Source: Mesorhizobium sp. LHD-90 (GTDB taxonomy: Bacteria > Pseudomonadota > Alphaproteobacteria > Rhizobiales > Rhizobiaceae). Taken from it: DNA of 64,000 bases. Positions 35,359 to 44,231 of this stretch are shown in pieces (the first letter of the stretch is position 1; each line of letters starts with the position of its first letter). Under the pieces are notes generated by a model, which saw only the letters and a program-made list of their open reading frames with translations, searched no databases and was not told the DNA's origin. Both the position numbers and the translations under genes were made by a program. The stretch covers positions 62,001 to 126,000 of the forward strand of contig NZ_JAVFVV010000013.1 of assembly GCF_030929505.1 (NCBI RefSeq), read 5' to 3'.

Positions 35359-35709
35359 ATGCGCCTGCCGATGGTCACCCTTGCCAGCACGCTCCTTGCA
35401 TCGCCGGCACTCGCCGCCGACATCACGATAGAACTTCCCGGCGGCGACCAGCCCACGAGCGAACAGATCGAATATGTCTGCGAAGGCAGACGCATTTCGG
35501 CGACCTACATCAATGCCGGCAGCAACGCTCTGGCCGTGATAGACCTTGGCGACCAGACGGTGGTGATGGCCAACGTGCTTGCCGGGTCTGGCGCAAAATA
35601 TGCCGGTCAGCAATTCGTCTGGTGGACGAAGGGTCCGGAGGCCTCACTCTACGATCTGACACAGGGAGAGGACAGCGCGCCCGTGGCCGCTTGCCGCCAG
35701 GCAAGGTAG
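35359..35709 (+). CDS. MliC-like lysozyme inhibitor family protein
   Basis: A 116-residue exported protein with a signal peptide (MVTLASTLLASPALAA). The MliC beta-barrel pattern is visible: YVCEGRRISATYINAGSNALAVIDLGDQTVVMANVLAGSGAKYAGQQFVWWTKG, including the conserved GSGAKY loop implicated in c-type lysozyme inhibition. There is no lipobox Cys at the cleavage site, so a soluble periplasmic form is likely. ATG 35359 follows GAGAGAGCCGCC. Family assignment fairly sure; inhibition itself inferred. Confidence 0.8.
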   Translation: MRLPMVTLASTLLASPALAADITIELPGGDQPTSEQIEYVCEGRRISATYINAGSNALAVIDLGDQTVVMANVLAGSGAKYAGQQFVWWTKGPEASLYDLTQGEDSAPVAACRQAR

Positions 35710-35725
35710 TGGCAGGCTGCCTTGC

Positions 35726-36733
35726 CTATTCGACCACGATGTCACGCGTTTCGCTTAGGACCGGCTGCATGTTTTCCAGAACCTCGATCGTCATCTGGTA
35801 GCGGCCGGGTTTCGGACTCCCGCGCTTGCCGGTGAAGGACGAATAGGCGGCCTTGCTGCGATCGAGCGGCGGCGACATGGTTTCGGCAAAGATGTCGCCA
35901 TCAGGCCCGACGATCGAGATGTAGATGCGGTCGCCTTTCCGCAGGTTCATGAACCAGCCCCAGCCGACGAGATTGGGCGACGAGCCCGTGGCTGCCGGCG
36001 GAGCGCCATCGACCACCAGCGCGTCGTAATCGAGGGGACCGCCGGCAAGACCGGCGCCGAGCAGTTGCGGGCCGCCCTTCCCCAGCGCGCCAGCGACATC
36101 CGGCTCGAACAGCGAGGCGGGCTGCGCGCCGTCCTTGAGGCAGCCTTGGGATAGCGGCCGGCCGGTCATCGGGTCGATGGGTTTGCCCTCCTTGCGCGCG
36201 GTCAGGTGGACATGCGGAAACGCCGCCATGCCTGACGCGCCGATCTCGCCGAGTTTTTCGCCGCGCTTGACCTGGTCGCCCTTGTTCACGGTCACGCTGC
36301 CCTGCCGCATATGGCAATATTGGGTCTGCATGCCGCCGCCGTGGTCGAGCAGCACGCCGTTGCCGCAGTCGATGCCGGCAACCGCAGCGCGGTCGGCTTC
36401 TGTGATCACGAGGCGGTCAGGCACCCCGTCGCGAAGGCCGTCGACAGCGCCATCGGCGACGGCCGTGACAGCAATTCCCTGTTTCACATCCGCCATGGAG
36501 CGCACGCGCAGGTCGATGCCATCGTGGCCGTCATAGGTCGCGGTGCCGCAGAACGGGTCGGCGACACCGGGGCCGGCGTCCATGTCGGCAAATTGCTGGA
36601 CGAAACAATTCTGGCCGGGCTTGCAATCGGCGGGCAAGCCGAGACCTTCGTCCGCAAGACCAATGCGAGGCGACACGAAAGCGAGGGCGACGCTGACCGC
36701 CAGCGCGGCGGCGGCTGGGTGTACCGGGCTCAT
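35726..36733 (-). CDS. exported M23-family (LytM-like) peptidase domain protein
   Basis: A 335-residue periplasmic protein with signal peptide (AAALAVSVALAFVSPRIGLA). The zinc-peptidase core is YDGHDGIDLRV (HxxxD), TQYCHMRQGSV and ASGMAAFPHVHLTARKEG (HxH). All metal-site motifs are present, so it is probably active or LytM-activator-like. The C-terminal 110 residues form a beta-rich domain (DRIYISIVGPDGDIFAE). Probable role in peptidoglycan cleavage or its control. Divergent from the HAD phosphatase gene. Confidence 0.87.
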   Translation of the reverse strand: MSPVHPAAAALAVSVALAFVSPRIGLADEGLGLPADCKPGQNCFVQQFADMDAGPGVADPFCGTATYDGHDGIDLRVRSMADVKQGIAVTAVADGAVDGLRDGVPDRLVITEADRAAVAGIDCGNGVLLDHGGGMQTQYCHMRQGSVTVNKGDQVKRGEKLGEIGASGMAAFPHVHLTARKEGKPIDPMTGRPLSQGCLKDGAQPASLFEPDVAGALGKGGPQLLGAGLAGGPLDYDALVVDGAPPAATGSSPNLVGWGWFMNLRKGDRIYISIVGPDGDIFAETMSPPLDRSKAAYSSFTGKRGSPKPGRYQMTIEVLENMQPVLSETRDIVVE

Positions 36734-37073
36734 GGCGGAGCTCCCTTGACTGGAGGGATCGGGCCGAGGTTCGGCCAGAATGCACCGGAATCACCTTGCT
36801 TGGCCAGCACAGGCGGGCGACACGACGGCGCCCGGCCTCTCGGCGGTCCTCGGGGGTGCATTCTGGGCGATTTCGGAAGCCCGGCGGTTTCCTTTGCCGG
36901 CAGCCGTGCTATTTGCGACGCGTCTGCCCGCCGCCGGCAGCCGAGGAGTTTCATGACTGAACGGTTGGCGAAGCTCAGGCGGCGCCAAAGAGTCAGCCCA
37001 CGGCCGCCAGGCAGATGCCTTGCCGAAGCTGCAACCAATTGAAGAACAAGCATAAAGCGACCCAGGAACGACC
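36734..37073. other. 340-base divergent intergenic region
   Basis: Separates the minus-strand M23 gene from the plus-strand HAD phosphatase gene. GC-rich with short dyads (GCCGGC, CCGCCGCCGGC) but no clear -35/-10 pair or structural RNA. It contains one short open frame at 36953-37042 with a ribosome site. Confidence 0.5.
36953..37042 (+). CDS. possible 29-residue leader peptide
   Basis: A short frame MTERLAKLRRRQRVSPRPP... ending 31 bases before the HAD phosphatase start. It is preceded by GAGGAG at four- to five-base spacing. Arginine-rich with no family match known to me. Listed only because of the ribosome site; may be chance in GC-rich DNA. Confidence 0.15.
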   Translation: MTERLAKLRRRQRVSPRPPGRCLAEAATN

Positions 37074-37778
37074 ATGACCGACCAGCCCGACCCTAGCCGC
37101 TTCGCCCATGTCAGGGACTGGGTGTTCGACCTCGACAACACGCTCTATCCGCACCACACCAACCTGTTCTCGCAGATCGACGTGAAGATGACGGCCTATG
37201 TGTCGGAGCTGCTGCGGCTGCCGCGCGAGGAAGCCCGCAAACTGCAAAAAGAGCTTTATCTTCAATATGGTACGACGCTGGCCGGGCTGATGGCGCGGCA
37301 CAATATCGATTCCGACGATTTTTTGCAGAAGGTCCACGACATCGACTATTCCTGGGTGTCCCCGGACGCCGCGCTGGGCGAGGCCATAAAAGCGTTGCCC
37401 GGACGAAAGTTCATCTTCACCAACGGCAATCGCGGCCATGCCGAGCGCACGGCGCAACAGCTTGGAATCCTTGACCAGTTCGACGACATTTTCGACATCG
37501 TCGCGGCCGGACTGACGCCCAAGCCGGCGCAGCAGACCTATGACCGCTTCGTCGAACTGCACAAGATCGTGGGCTCAGACGCAGTGATGTTCGAAGATCT
37601 TGCGCGCAACCTGGTTGTGCCGAAGGCGCTCGGCATGACCACCGTGCTGATCGTGCCGCGCAATTTCGAGCCGACCTTTTCGGAGATCTGGGAAAAAGAT
37701 CCGGCGTTCGACGACGCCGTCGACTACGTCACCGACGACCTTGCGGGGTTCTTGACCGGGACGACGCCAAGGGGCTGA
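37074..37778 (+). CDS. HAD-family pyrimidine 5'-nucleotidase
   Basis: A 234-residue HAD phosphatase of the SDT1-like pyrimidine 5'-nucleotidase group, removing phosphate from UMP/CMP-like substrates. Motif I is VFDLDNTLYPHHTNLF (Asp nucleophile about 19), motif II FTNGNRGHA, motif III Lys in GLTPKPAQQTYD, and motif IV MFEDLARNLVVPKALGM. The PHHTNLF extension is characteristic of this group. ATG 37074 follows AGGAACGACC. In relatives it is often near dapD. Confidence 0.92.
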   Translation: MTDQPDPSRFAHVRDWVFDLDNTLYPHHTNLFSQIDVKMTAYVSELLRLPREEARKLQKELYLQYGTTLAGLMARHNIDSDDFLQKVHDIDYSWVSPDAALGEAIKALPGRKFIFTNGNRGHAERTAQQLGILDQFDDIFDIVAAGLTPKPAQQTYDRFVELHKIVGSDAVMFEDLARNLVVPKALGMTTVLIVPRNFEPTFSEIWEKDPAFDDAVDYVTDDLAGFLTGTTPRG

Positions 37779-38042
37779 TTTCCCACGAGGATTTTTCGCC
37801 GGACGATGCTGGCGCGAAATCCGTGAAGTCCGGAACATCGTTGCAAATCAAAGGCTTGCCGGAGTACGCGCAACATACAGCGCCGACGCGCTTCACTGGA
37901 GGCGCCAAAATAGGGGGCTGGGCTTGCCTTACGGCCCTTTTGGCTGTCGGAACGGCGCCGCGGACTTCACTTTCGCAGGGCGCCTCTCACCGGCTCGCGT
38001 CTCCCGCCATCTCTCCCGGCGGAGAAGGAAGATGCCGTCCGC

Positions 38043-38882
38043 TCAGAGCCCGTAAAACCGGCTGATGATGCCCCAGGCGTCCTCGGCGGTGTCGACGAAG
38101 TCGATGATGTCCTGGTCGCCGGGCGAGATGGTGCCCTGATCGGCCAGATAGTCGAGGTCGATGGCGCGTTTCCAGAACTTGCTGCCGAACAGGATGACCG
38201 GAACACGCTCCATGCGGCCGGTCTGGATCAGGGTCAGCGTCTCGAAGAATTCGTCGAGCGTGCCGAAGCCGCCGGGAAAGACGCACACGGCCTTGGCGCG
38301 CATGACGAAGTGCATCTTTCGGATCGCAAAATAGTGGAAGTTGAAGCAGAGCTCCGGCGTCACGTAAGGGTTCGGCGCTTGCTCGTGCGGAAGCACGATG
38401 TTGAGACCTATCGAAGGCGCGCCGACATCGTCGGCGCCGCGGTTGCCCGCTTCCATCACGCCGGGCCCCCCGCCAGTGACCACCACGAATTCGCGGTAGT
38501 AGGACAGCGCCGACTGCTGCGAGCACAGCCGGGCGAATTTCCGCGCTTCGTCGTAATAGACGCTGTTCTTCAAAAGGTTCTTCTTCTGCGTCTCGTTCTT
38601 GGCGGCCCAGGCCTCGCCGCCCGGCTCGGGCAGGCGGGCGCCGCCGAACAGGATGACGGTGGAGCGGATGCCACGCTCGGCCAGCGTCATCTCCGGCTTC
38701 AGGAGTTCGAGCTGCAGGCGCACCGGCCGCAACTCGCGCCGGGTCATGAACTCCTCGTCCGCCCAGGCGAGCTTGTAGGTGGCGGCGCGCGTCTGCGGCG
38801 TGTCAGGGACATCCTTGACCCGCTCCAGATCCTGGTCGGCGTGCGAAAGCGGCGTCCAGCCGGTGTTTTCATTGGGATTCAT
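38043..38882 (-). CDS. LOG family (TIGR00730-type) protein
   Basis: A 279-residue Rossmann-fold protein of the LOG family; plant-associated members are cytokinin riboside 5'-monophosphate phosphoribohydrolases. VVTGGGPGVMEAGNRGA (about 135-151) and FPGGFGTLDEFFETLTLIQTGR (about 207-228) are the two family motifs, with Arg and Glu of the active site. The longer N-terminal extension places it in the type II-like, larger subgroup. Nucleotide 5'-monophosphate hydrolysis is probable; cytokinin production is unproven. Divergent from dapD. Confidence 0.87.
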   Translation of the reverse strand: MNPNENTGWTPLSHADQDLERVKDVPDTPQTRAATYKLAWADEEFMTRRELRPVRLQLELLKPEMTLAERGIRSTVILFGGARLPEPGGEAWAAKNETQKKNLLKNSVYYDEARKFARLCSQQSALSYYREFVVVTGGGPGVMEAGNRGADDVGAPSIGLNIVLPHEQAPNPYVTPELCFNFHYFAIRKMHFVMRAKAVCVFPGGFGTLDEFFETLTLIQTGRMERVPVILFGSKFWKRAIDLDYLADQGTISPGDQDIIDFVDTAEDAWGIISRFYGL

Positions 38883-39137
38883 GACAATTCCAGTTCTACC
38901 CGTTCGCCTGCGTCACCTTGCGCCGCAGGCGCGATTGACCCGACCCATGGCCTGACATAGGGTCCGCGCCGCCCGGAGGCCGCTTGTCTACTCTACTCCC
39001 GCGGCCGACTGCCGCAGCGAGTTGTCAACAGCCTCCCGGAGCTTGATTCAACCCCGGCATGGCGTGCCGTGGTGGAACCAGGCTCTTGCAGAGAGCATGG
39101 AAGCCAGCCCTTAACAGCGCGTGTCGCGGAGCACCAG

Positions 39138-39992
39138 ATGGCCAGACCTGACCTGACGAGCCTTGAGAAGACGATCGAGAACGCTTTCGAGGCCCGCGAC
39201 GGGATTTCGACATCGACACGCGGCGAGGTCCGCGAGGCGGTCGAGGAGGCGCTGGTGCTGCTCGACCATGGCGAGGCGCGGGTTGCCGAGCGCCAGGCCG
39301 ATGGCCAGTGGACGGTGAACCAGTGGCTGAAGAAAGCCGTGCTTCTGTCCTTCCGCCTCAACCCGATGGAGGAGATCAGCGGCGGCCCGGGCGGCGCGGT
39401 CTGGTGGGACAAGGTGCCGTCGAAATTTTCGGGCTGGAGCGGCGTCGACTACGAAAAGGCAGGGTTCCGCGCCGTTCCTTCGGCGATCGTGCGCCGTTCG
39501 GCCTATGTCGCGCCGGGCGTGGTGCTGATGCCGTCCTTCGTCAATCTCGGCGCCTATGTCGACAGCGGCACCATGGTCGACACCTGGGCTTCGGTCGGCT
39601 CCTGCGCGCAGATCGGCAAGAACGTGCATCTTTCCGGCGGCGTCGGCATCGGCGGCGTGCTGGAGCCGATGCAGGCCGGCCCGACCATCATCGAGGACAA
39701 TTGTTTCATCGGCGCGCGCTCGGAAGTGGTCGAAGGCTGCATCGTGCGCGAGGGCTCGGTGCTCGGCATGGGCGTGTTCATCGGCAAGTCGACAAAAATC
39801 GTCGACCGCGCCACCGGCGAGGTTTTTTACGGCGAAGTGCCGGCCAACTCCGTCGTGGTCGCCGGCGCGCTGCCCGGAAAGCCGCTGCCCAATGGCGAGC
39901 CTGGCCCCAGCCTCTACTGCGCCGTCATCGTCAAGCGGGTGGACGAGAAGACAAGGTCGAAGACGTCGATCAACGAGTTGTTGCGGGATTGA
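39138..39992 (+). CDS. dapD: tetrahydrodipicolinate N-succinyltransferase
   Basis: Converts tetrahydrodipicolinate and succinyl-CoA to N-succinyl-2-amino-6-oxopimelate in lysine and peptidoglycan precursor synthesis. 284 residues: helical N-terminal domain ([15 protein letters not shown]), then a left-handed beta-helix of hexapeptides ([30 protein letters not shown], about 115-145) with [24 protein letters not shown] and [18 protein letters not shown] 39138 starts [14 protein letters not shown]. dapE, its frequent partner, is not next to it here; the 40.2 kb fusion gene follows instead. Confidence 0.96.
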   Translation: MARPDLTSLEKTIENAFEARDGISTSTRGEVREAVEEALVLLDHGEARVAERQADGQWTVNQWLKKAVLLSFRLNPMEEISGGPGGAVWWDKVPSKFSGWSGVDYEKAGFRAVPSAIVRRSAYVAPGVVLMPSFVNLGAYVDSGTMVDTWASVGSCAQIGKNVHLSGGVGIGGVLEPMQAGPTIIEDNCFIGARSEVVEGCIVREGSVLGMGVFIGKSTKIVDRATGEVFYGEVPANSVVVAGALPGKPLPNGEPGPSLYCAVIVKRVDEKTRSKTSINELLRD

Positions 39993-40187
39993 GGGCTGGG
40001 CGGCGGAACGCCGTGGAGGCCGCCTGCCTCTGTTGTCGGCCAACTGCCGCCCTGTGTGGCGTTGGTGGCCAAGCGGTATCGTCCCACGTTGCCGCACCTG
40101 TTTGAAAGCTCAGCGACATCGATCTATTGCTTAGCTTTCGCAAACTTTTTGCAGGTCGGTGCGACGAGCCCATCGGGGGGAGCGATT

Positions 40188-41678
40188 ATGTTGAAAGCTA
40201 CCGACGAGGAAATCGAGAACATTCGGGAATACTTTGAATGGCAGGCTCCCGACCTGGAAGTAACCTTTATGCAGAAGGTCTACTCGGAAGCCGTCCTGAG
40301 CACCCACCACGACGTGTGGGACATCCACACTAACAAGGATCGCTGGTGGGTCATTACGGGCGGCACAAACCTCTATTCTCAGGAGCAATTCCCAAATATG
40401 GACCTTGCTCTGACCTTCCATATTGGCCTGATCCTCCGCATTCCGCGTACGGAAAAGCAGCAAGAAGACGATCTACGCATCCTCCCGTTCGGCCCCGTTT
40501 TTGAAAAGTTGGAGGAAGCCGGCACTGCGGTGACACAAGCGCAGAACCTCACGGGTTATCAGGCTGTCGGCGTTCGTTGCCGCGAGGTGCTACTCGAACT
40601 GATCGGCGTTGCACAGGACTCCGCGAAGTGGACAGACAGTCCGCCACAGCGTGCGAACTTCCGCGCTTGGACGGAGATCATCTGCAACGATCTTCTGCCG
40701 AGCGACACAAACAAAGAACGTCGCGGGGCCCTCAAGGGTGCGCTTGAGACTGCATGGACGTTTTCAAACTGGCTGACGCACTCAAAGTCGGCCACCTGGA
40801 TCGATGCAGACATGGCGCACTCGTTGCTTCAGCATGCTACCGGCATGGCGACCTCATTGATCCTTCGCGAGTTACGAGGTGTACCCGAAGAATGCCCGAC
40901 GTGCGGATCGCCGCATCTCGAACCCGACAACGGCGAGAATACCGCCGCACCCGGCATAATCTGGGAGCGACCGCGTTGTACCGACTGTGGATGGACCGGC
41001 AGGCCCGTACCAATCATCGACCTCGAGGATGGACAGCCCATCATCACTCGCGAAGGCGAAAAATCCGACGAGCACAGCATCATGGCGGTACCGCTACGCA
41101 CCATTCTTAAGCCTGGTGATCTACCGATCGAGCCGTCGAAGAAAAGAGAGGCCGGGCCTCCGGAGCCCGTCGTCTATTTTGCCTACGGATCGAATATGTC
41201 GACCGCCCGCTTGCGCAAGCGCATGCCAAGCTGCGAGCCGCTCGGCATTGCAATATTGCCTGGTCACACGCTTCGCTTCCACAAGCGCAGCACGGATAAA
41301 TCCGGGAAATGCAACGCATTTGCCAGCGGCAACAACAGAAGTGTAATAGGAGTCCTGTTCAGCTTCGATCCTACCCAGCGTGACAAGTTAGACGAGGCTG
41401 AAGGCGTTGGCAGCGGCTACGAGCACGCGATGGTCACGGTCATCAATGACAAGGGTCGCAGGCGAAAAGTCCTTACCTATCTGGCCACACCTGACTACAT
41501 CGACGACAGCCTTAAGCCCTATAGTTGGTACAAGGACTTTGTTCTTGCAGGTGGCAGGGAACACGGACTACCGCCGGAGTATATTGCCGAATACATCCAG
41601 TCGGTTGAGGCGATCGACGACCCCAGCGCGGCTCGCGACAAGAAGCAGCGAGCCACACTCGCAAATCACGGGCTATGA
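40188..41678 (+). CDS. fusion: unknown N-terminal region + zinc ribbon + gamma-glutamylcyclotransferase domain
   Basis: A 496-residue protein of unusual build. Residues about 1-230 are not recognised: a WWVITGGTNLYS segment near 53-64, then a mostly helical part with a NWLTHSKSATWIDADMAHSLL stretch near 194-214. A zinc ribbon follows with C236-PT-C239 and C264-TD-C267. Residues about 328-470 form a GGCT/AIG2-like domain: VYFAYGSNMSTARLRKRMP (330-347) and DKLDEAEG with the catalytic Glu about 405. Family activity releases 5-oxoproline from gamma-glutamyl substrates. ATG 40188 is fixed by GGGGGGAG seven bases upstream. GC is lower than dapD before it, suggesting acquisition. Confidence 0.85.
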   Translation: MLKATDEEIENIREYFEWQAPDLEVTFMQKVYSEAVLSTHHDVWDIHTNKDRWWVITGGTNLYSQEQFPNMDLALTFHIGLILRIPRTEKQQEDDLRILPFGPVFEKLEEAGTAVTQAQNLTGYQAVGVRCREVLLELIGVAQDSAKWTDSPPQRANFRAWTEIICNDLLPSDTNKERRGALKGALETAWTFSNWLTHSKSATWIDADMAHSLLQHATGMATSLILRELRGVPEECPTCGSPHLEPDNGENTAAPGIIWERPRCTDCGWTGRPVPIIDLEDGQPIITREGEKSDEHSIMAVPLRTILKPGDLPIEPSKKREAGPPEPVVYFAYGSNMSTARLRKRMPSCEPLGIAILPGHTLRFHKRSTDKSGKCNAFASGNNRSVIGVLFSFDPTQRDKLDEAEGVGSGYEHAMVTVINDKGRRRKVLTYLATPDYIDDSLKPYSWYKDFVLAGGREHGLPPEYIAEYIQSVEAIDDPSAARDKKQRATLANHGL

Positions 41679-41813
41679 GACTACGGATCGGCGCGAGTTG
41701 CCGACCCATCTAAGCTCCTGTTTTTCCATCGTATTCGACAGAGACGGTTTCCGGCCTTCCGATCCGCTCCCGGAGATGGTAGGCGTGGCCCGCCAGATTT
41801 GGAGTGAATTCGC

Positions 41814-42176
41814 TTGCAGGGCCAACCGACATTGCCGTGGCTGTTTTTCAGCTTCTCAGGAAGGCTCGGCCGCCAACCCTACGCGCTCGCCGGCCTGCTG
41901 TGCTACATGGCGCGCACGTTCCCGCTCTACCGGATCATCGTCGCGCCGAACGAGGAAGCGGCGAATTTCTGGGGCGGAATCTTCCTGCTCGTCGCGCTCT
42001 GCTCCTTCTTCGCGCTGGTTCCGCTGGCGGCGAAACGCCTGCAGGATTTCGGCAAGCCGACCGCGCTGGCCTTCCTGTGTATCCTGCTCGACATACTGAT
42101 GTATCTGCCGCTGTGCTTCATCAAGGGCGATCCGGGGCCGAACCGTTTTGGGACGGCGACCAACCAGCCGAAATAG
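41814..42176 (+). CDS. DUF805 family membrane protein
   Basis: A 120-residue membrane protein. The DUF805 start LPWLFFSFSGRLGRQPYALAG is followed by hydrophobic spans GGIFLLVALCSFFALVPLAA and ALAFLCILLDILMYLPLCF, with the typical AAKRLQDFGKP loop between them (R-L-x-D-x-G). Function unknown. It starts with TTG 41814 behind GGAGTGAATTCGC. It precedes the 42202 gene by 25 bases, so the two may be cotranscribed. Confidence 0.82.
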   Translation: MQGQPTLPWLFFSFSGRLGRQPYALAGLLCYMARTFPLYRIIVAPNEEAANFWGGIFLLVALCSFFALVPLAAKRLQDFGKPTALAFLCILLDILMYLPLCFIKGDPGPNRFGTATNQPK

Positions 42177-42201
42177 CCGGGGCCGGGATGGGGGCCGGAA
42201 G

Positions 42202-42915
42202 ATGTCATACCGCTCGCTCGACCCCCGACTGATCATCGAAACCGCGGAGCGGCTGGAGGCAAGGATCGCCGACCGGTTCCCGGAAACGGGCCTGCGCAAG
42301 GTCGGCAAGGAACTGGTGTCGCTGGCGCGCGATATGCGTGACGCCGCGGTCGACCTCCAGCGGCCGATCCGCTGGCTTCGCATCCTGGTCGGTGTGGTGA
42401 TCGTGCTGGGGGCTTGCGTGCTGCTCACCGTCGGCGCCTATCTGCGGTTCGACCGGCTGACGGGCAGCGGCGACGTGATCGAGTCGATGCAGGGCATCGA
42501 GGCGGCGCTCAACACCGTCATCCTCGTCACCGTCGGCGTGCTGGCGCTGGTGCATACCGAGGACCGGATCAAGCGACGTCGCGTGCTGCGGCAGTTGCAC
42601 GGGCTGCGCTCGCTGATCCACGTCATCGACATGCACCAGTTGACCAAGGATCCGGCGGCGCTGTCATCCGGCTTCAAGCCGGCGGCGCATTCGCCGAAAC
42701 GCACCATGAGCCGAGCCGACCTGCTGCGCTATCTCGACTACTGTTCCGAGATGCTGTCGATCACCGGCAAGCTGGCGGCGCTGTTCGCCCAGTCGGTCAA
42801 CGACGAGGTGGTGGTAGCGGCGGTCAACGACGTGGAAAACCTCGGTTCCAACCTGTCGCGGAAAATCTGGCAGAAGATCACCATGCTCGACGCGGAGAAC
42901 GGCACGGCAAGTTAA
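42202..42915 (+). CDS. uncharacterised membrane protein with two transmembrane segments
   Basis: No family recognised. The 237-residue product has an N-terminal amphipathic helix (about 10-45, LIIETAERLEARIADRF), two membrane segments (ILVGVVIVLGACVLLTVGAYL, about 61-81; LNTVILVTVGVLALVH, about 101-116) and a long C-terminal soluble helical part with LRQLHGLRSLIHVIDMHQLTKDP and LLRYLDYCSEMLSITGKLAALFAQS. The His-containing C-terminal region resembles a helical sensor or scaffold, without catalytic motifs. ATG 42202 follows a GGGGGCCGGAAG leader. Confidence 0.78.
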   Translation: MSYRSLDPRLIIETAERLEARIADRFPETGLRKVGKELVSLARDMRDAAVDLQRPIRWLRILVGVVIVLGACVLLTVGAYLRFDRLTGSGDVIESMQGIEAALNTVILVTVGVLALVHTEDRIKRRRVLRQLHGLRSLIHVIDMHQLTKDPAALSSGFKPAAHSPKRTMSRADLLRYLDYCSEMLSITGKLAALFAQSVNDEVVVAAVNDVENLGSNLSRKIWQKITMLDAENGTAS

Positions 42916-42950
42916 GCGGCGGCGCGACATGCTTTATGCGGGTCTTTTTT

Positions 42951-43181
42951 TTGACCGTCGGCGCTGCCCCTCATTGCCCTGCCAGACATCTCTCCCGTTT
43001 ACGTCAGGGCAATCGCATATGGACATTATGCCGCTCCGAGCCGGCTACGCCGGCTCGGAGCGGCATCTCGCCGCAGGCGAGGCGTCGAGGATCATCTCGC
43101 AAAGTAGGTCCATATGCGATTGCCTGGCGTAAACGGAGAGATGCTCGGCAGGACAGTGAGGGGCGGCACCGACGGCCAAGG
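42951..43181. repeat. large nested inverted repeat
   Basis: Outer arms 42951-43024 and 43109-43181 match as reverse complements over about 70 bases (sharing CCATATGCGATTGCC and GAGAGATG). Inside, a perfect 18-base stem ATGCCGCTCCGAGCCGGC / GCCGGCTCGGAGCGGCAT surrounds a TAC loop (43028-43066). It fills the gap between the convergent 42202 gene and the hydroxyacid dehydrogenase gene. It may act as a bidirectional terminator. It has no coding frame. Confidence 0.85.
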
Positions 43182-43196
43182 AAATGACCCTTGGGA

Positions 43197-44171
43197 TTAT
43201 TGGGGGAACCGCTGCCGGTATCTTGCGACCGCTTCCGGGTTGCGCAGGTTGAGCGGCAGTTCGCCGGCAAGCACACGCAGCGCCTCCTCCACCGCGCCGA
43301 CCCCCATGCGCATCATGCTTTCCTCGGTGATGCCGGCCAGATGCGGCGTGACGATGACGTTGTCGAGGCCCAGATAAGGATGGTCGGGCGCCAGCGGCTG
43401 GCGCGTGAACACGTCGAGCGCCGCCCCGCCGATGCCGCCCTCGCGCAGCGCCTCGAGCAGCGCCTCGTCGTCGATGACCGGGCCGCGCGAGACGTTGACC
43501 AGCAGCGCGCCGGGCTTCATCGCAAGAATCCTTTGCCGGCTCATCAGACCGACCGTGTCGGGCGTCAGCGGGCAGGCAAGCACGATGATGTCGCTCTCCG
43601 CCACCAGAACGTCGAGCGGCACGGCGCGCGCATGGTCCGGAAAGCCTTTGCCGCTGCGGCTGGCGCCCAGCACCTCCAGACCGAAACCGTGATGGCCGAT
43701 CGCCGCCACTTCGCGGCCGATGGCGCCCATGCCGACGATGCCCAGGGTGCGGCCGGCGAGCTCGCGCGCCGAATTGGCGTGTTCGCGGCCGGCGAACCAG
43801 CCGTGCCTGCGGAGGTCGCCGTCGATCCTGCGAAAGCCGCGCAGCAGCGCCAGCGCCGCAAAGATCGCGTGCTCGGCGACGGAACGTGCGTTTGCGCCCG
43901 GCAGGTTGGCCACCAGCACGCCGGCGGCGGTGGCTTCCTCGACCGGGATCATGTCCAGCCCGGCGCCGTGGCGGATCGCGGCGCGGATGACATGGTCGCC
44001 GGCAAACATGTCCGGCGGCAGCACGGCGCGCACGATCACCGCGGCCGCGTCGCGCGATTCCTGTTTCAGCGTCGCCGCATCCAGCGCCGAAGCAATGCGA
44101 AGCTCGCCCGCGCCGGCGAGCATCTTTGCCGCGCGGGGATGAAGGGGGTGGGTGGAGTAGATGATCGGCAC
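43197..44171 (-). CDS. D-2-hydroxyacid dehydrogenase family protein
   Basis: A 324-residue NAD(P)-dependent enzyme of the PGDH-like family. HGAGLDMIPVEEATAAGVLVANLPGANARSVAEHAI carries the usual N-terminal helix; LGIVGMGAIGREVAAIGHHGFG is the nucleotide loop (about 144-165). NVSRGPVIDDEALLEAL (catalytic Arg), ALDVFTRQPL (Asp/Glu position) and VTPHLAGITEESM (His) follow. It differs from the 15.6 kb enzyme and stands at the end of the sugar-acid cluster. It probably reduces a 2-oxo-acid made there; exact substrate unknown. Confidence 0.88.
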   Translation of the reverse strand: MPIIYSTHPLHPRAAKMLAGAGELRIASALDAATLKQESRDAAAVIVRAVLPPDMFAGDHVIRAAIRHGAGLDMIPVEEATAAGVLVANLPGANARSVAEHAIFAALALLRGFRRIDGDLRRHGWFAGREHANSARELAGRTLGIVGMGAIGREVAAIGHHGFGLEVLGASRSGKGFPDHARAVPLDVLVAESDIIVLACPLTPDTVGLMSRQRILAMKPGALLVNVSRGPVIDDEALLEALREGGIGGAALDVFTRQPLAPDHPYLGLDNVIVTPHLAGITEESMMRMGVGAVEEALRVLAGELPLNLRNPEAVARYRQRFPQ

Positions 44172-44231
44172 GGTCTAGGCCGAAGTCCCACGGCACTGGT
44201 GGGGCCGGATGTTGGGGGAGGCCGTATTCCG

